Shown here: piece after piece, positions 5,865 through 7,998 of the stretch
How the letters are laid out: every line of letters begins with the position of its first letter
Numbering within the stretch: position 1 is the stretch's first letter
Origin: CAZAGT01 sp964484515
GTDB lineage: Bacteria; Desulfobacterota; DSM-4660; Desulfatiglandales; HGW-15
Direction of reading: 5' to 3'
Assembly (NCBI GenBank): GCA_964484515.1
Contig: CAZAGT010000241.1
Span: forward strand, 1 to 7,998
DNA length: 7,998 bases
Notes under the pieces: model-generated
Told to the model about the DNA's origin: nothing
Database searches by the model: none
What the model saw: only the letters and a program-made list of their open reading frames with translations
Translations under genes and position numbers: made by a program

Positions 5865-7665
5865 GTGGAGGAACATACGCATCCTTCCAATCCTACACAG
5901 CAGGATTGAATTCGCCCACGAGGTCAGGCGTCAATTCGAAGAGTACAAACCCGATCACGTGGCGGTGGAATATCCGGCGACCTTAAAGCCTCAGATCCTG
6001 CGGGGCGTCAAGCGGCTTCCCCTCCTCTCCGTGGTCCATTACGAAGAGAAGTCCGGCTCCTTCGTATACCTCGTACTCGAACCCACGGACGGCCAGATTG
6101 AGGCTATCCGTCTCGCCCTGGCCAAGGAGATCCCTGTCCATTTCATCGATCGCGACACGGAAGGTTACCCTTTCGATCGAACCCCAATGCCCGATCCATA
6201 CGCCGTCAAAAAAATCGGGCACTTCGCCTATTGTCAGGCCTTTTTGAAATCGAAGCCGCACGTCTTGCGGAGTCCGGTAGACAAACTCCGAGAACGGACG
6301 ATGGCTTACCATCTCCAGTGTCTGCAGGCCGACGGGGAGCGAATCCTCTTTGTAGGCGGGCTCTATCATCTGCCCGGCCTCCTCGAGATGCTCGACCATC
6401 CACAGACGGAGGTCATCGGACGTCGGCACCGGAAAGGTGTGGCCCTAGCGCACCTTCATCGTGATTCCAGCAGGGAGGTCATGACCGAGGTACCGTTCCT
6501 GGCGGCGAAATACGAACGACTCAGATCCCGAGCCTTGGCTGACGGTCTGGACCGCATCCAAACCAACGAAGAGCTCATCGATGTCGCCAGGGAGAATCAT
6601 TGGAAGAAGGACAAAGAAAGACTCTCCTATACCCAACTCAGGGTGCTGCATCAATTCGCAAGAAACTACGCCTTGATTACCGGTGGTCTTGTTCCCAGTC
6701 TCTACCAACTTGTGGTCGCCGCCCGTGGAGCCGATGATGACAACTTCGCCTATGAACTTTGGGATGCGGCCACGGACTATCCTTGGCAGACCGGAAATCC
6801 CGAACTGCCGGTCCTTCGTTTGAGCGGTGAAGACCTCTTTCTTGACCAAAAGAGGATCAGATTTCACCGCCGACTAAAAAGCTTTCGGAGGCGGTTGGTT
6901 CCTGTTCCAGGAAAGAAACGAAGCCGCGAGACGGTCCCCGGGGAGTGGAAGAAGGATTTCGCGGGTCTTCACATCTGCTCCTATCCCCCCGAAGATGTGG
7001 TCATTGAAGGATATGGACGTCATTTACAGAAAAGGGCCGTTGAGGCCAAATCCGAAGAGAACATCCGGGTCGAGCCCTTTAGCACGACCATGCTGGACGG
7101 CCTTGATATCAGACAAACCATCAGGGACTGGCAACAGGGAAAGATCTACGTCAAGGAAAATAGACCTCTTCAGGGAAAGGTGGGATCCGTGGTCCTCATC
7201 TTCGACCCTGATTTGCCTGACGATAACGGAAATGAACGGTTTCCCTGGAAGGTCACCTGGCTCGGCGAACATGAACAGGAATCGGATATGGCCTTTTACA
7301 GCACGCCCGCCGGCGAGGTGATGGACGGACCTGGGATATCCAGGTGTCAGTACGGCGGCTTCATGCTGACCTACCCACCCCTGAGGGTCTATGATATTTG
7401 GCGAGACCCATTCTTTAATCGCGCCAGGCACAAGCCCGAACGGCTACTCATGGCTGCGATCGACTACAGTATGGAAAAACACGTGGCCTACGTCGCGGCA
7501 GATCCGCCCTCCGGATGGTGCCAAAGCATGGCGGCGCGGCTTGGCAAGAAAATCATTTATCTGCCGATCGGCGTATTTTCGCCTGTGACCCTAAAAAAGA
7601 TCAGGCAATTCCACGTCCTCGACGGCCATTATGTCAGAAAGTACGCCCATCGATACATTTCTTGA
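5836..7665 (+). CDS. Uncharacterised 609-aa protein with EreA/ChaN/TraB-like N-terminal domain
   Basis: I do not recognise a named family for the whole protein. Residues ~12-200 have the strand and motif order of the EreA/ChaN/TraB (Tiki) superfamily. His21 follows the first strand (RILPILHS), Glu45 follows the second (HVAVEYP), and Asp105 follows the third (VHFIDRD). GGLYHLPG (174-181) gives the second, GxxH-type His178. These are the positions that bind metal or act in catalysis in that fold, so an enzymatic role is plausible. Residues ~215-340 look mainly helical and include ADDDNFAYELWD (299-310). A basic linker (~338-365, many Arg and Lys) follows. Residues ~375-609 form a C-terminal part with predicted strands (SVVLIFDPD, HVAYVAADP, KIIYLPIGV) and CQYGGFMLTYPP (504-515), which I cannot assign. 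There is no signal peptide or membrane segment, so it is probably cytosolic. It overlaps the ATPase gene by 29 bases. ATGs at 5842 and 5845 are possible starts too. Confidence 0.82.
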   Translation: MTMMTKNRIEWRNIRILPILHSRIEFAHEVRRQFEEYKPDHVAVEYPATLKPQILRGVKRLPLLSVVHYEEKSGSFVYLVLEPTDGQIEAIRLALAKEIPVHFIDRDTEGYPFDRTPMPDPYAVKKIGHFAYCQAFLKSKPHVLRSPVDKLRERTMAYHLQCLQADGERILFVGGLYHLPGLLEMLDHPQTEVIGRRHRKGVALAHLHRDSSREVMTEVPFLAAKYERLRSRALADGLDRIQTNEELIDVARENHWKKDKERLSYTQLRVLHQFARNYALITGGLVPSLYQLVVAARGADDDNFAYELWDAATDYPWQTGNPELPVLRLSGEDLFLDQKRIRFHRRLKSFRRRLVPVPGKKRSRETVPGEWKKDFAGLHICSYPPEDVVIEGYGRHLQKRAVEAKSEENIRVEPFSTTMLDGLDIRQTIRDWQQGKIYVKENRPLQGKVGSVVLIFDPDLPDDNGNERFPWKVTWLGEHEQESDMAFYSTPAGEVMDGPGISRCQYGGFMLTYPPLRVYDIWRDPFFNRARHKPERLLMAAIDYSMEKHVAYVAADPPSGWCQSMAARLGKKIIYLPIGVFSPVTLKKIRQFHVLDGHYVRKYAHRYIS

Positions 7666-7998
7666 TGCGATGATCACCGATGACTTCACACCTGCAACCT
7701 GCCTTCAATAGGGGTCCAGCCGTCGAGCTACTGCGGTGGGCGCCAAGATGAAAGTCTCTCGGATTCCTACTCGGGTTGACAACCTGCTATTGTCTGCGTA
7801 ATTTTTTGTAATACAAATCTCTGTTCAGCGGCGTCGCTTGCCGCAAGGCGTCCAAGATTGATCGACGGGGAAACATCTTGAAGTTGGTGCTCGAATTTGA
7901 CATTTTGAGATTCTTCGACGTCTGTTCGCCTGGTCATGGGGGGCTCTTTTCAAAAACGAGGAATTGAGTGCGTTGTCTCGGCATAAGGCGCTACCCGA
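7666..7998. other. Right-hand non-coding stretch with promoter-like and hairpin elements
   Basis: No convincing gene is seen in these 333 bases. They contain a promoter-like pair (listed separately) and two inverted repeats, GCGGC/GCCGC (7828-7844) and CAAGAT/ATCTTG (7853-7880). Close to the edge, GAGGAA (7958-7963) lies before TTG and GTG codons at 7964, 7968 and 7973. The frame starting LSALSRHKALP is open to the end of the window, so a new gene could begin here, but too little is visible to call it. Confidence 0.35.
7776..7804 (+). promoter_or_regulatory. Promoter candidate downstream of the 609-aa gene
   Basis: A perfect -35 consensus TTGACA (7776-7781) is followed after 17 bases by TAATTT (7799-7804), a weak -10 box in an A/T-rich patch. 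It would transcribe the hairpin-containing stretch that follows, toward the right edge, either as a leader of a gene beyond the window or as a small RNA. The -10 match is poor (3 of 6). Confidence 0.35.

Noticed and set aside
7897..7902. Second TTGACA as a promoter
   Set aside because: No -10-like box lies 16-18 bases downstream.
1..7998. CRISPR array, tRNA or rRNA gene, insertion sequence or phage attachment site
   Set aside because: I saw no regularly spaced repeats, tRNA-like cloverleaf, transposase frame or terminal inverted repeats in the window.

Overview
The window looks like an ordinary chromosomal stretch from a Gram-negative bacterium of moderate to high GC. Three observations support Gram-negative: a Kdo transferase for lipid A (waaA), a secreted lipoprotein with a lipobox, and the short-overlap operon style. 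The mix of genes (a free-standing IMP cyclohydrolase instead of the usual two-domain PurH, a KamA-type radical SAM aminomutase, an MTH1187/UPF0045 thiamine-binding protein and waaA) is reminiscent of Desulfobacterota or related anaerobic lineages. That placement is inference from gene content only.

Layout. Positions 165-1728 hold two overlapping plus-strand genes: a small lipoprotein with a transglutaminase-like Cys-His-Asp pattern, and a lysine 2,3-aminomutase homologue that lacks the C-terminal zinc-binding tail. A 293-base convergent spacer follows, then the minus-strand cyclohydrolase gene purH (2022-2624). The cyclohydrolase frame stays open for 89 codons after its TGA. A divergent spacer with a good plus-strand promoter (perfect TATAAT) leads to waaA (about 2807-4102). 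After about 200 bases with small hairpins comes a convergent minus-strand gene for an MTH1187-family protein (4303-4611), preceded by a long leader that looks structured. From the same spacer a sigma70-like promoter fires rightward into a two-gene unit: a MoxR/AAA_5-type ATPase (4983-5864), and, overlapping it by 29 bases, a 609-residue protein (5836-7665). The last 333 bases hold no convincing gene, but contain a consensus -35 box and hairpins.

The most interesting part is the ATPase/609-aa pair. The N-terminal ~200 residues of the 609-aa protein carry the pattern of the EreA/ChaN/TraB(Tiki) fold: a His after the first strand, a Glu after the second, an Asp after the third and a GxxHxxG-like motif. 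The remaining ~400 residues match nothing I can name with confidence. Its tight coupling to a MoxR-like ATPase recalls the MoxR-centred chaperone and conflict gene clusters, but no von Willebrand A gene is visible here, so it may be a minimal or divergent version. The other genes are mostly housekeeping (purine synthesis, lipid A core, thiamine binding) and do not form an obvious pathway with the pair.
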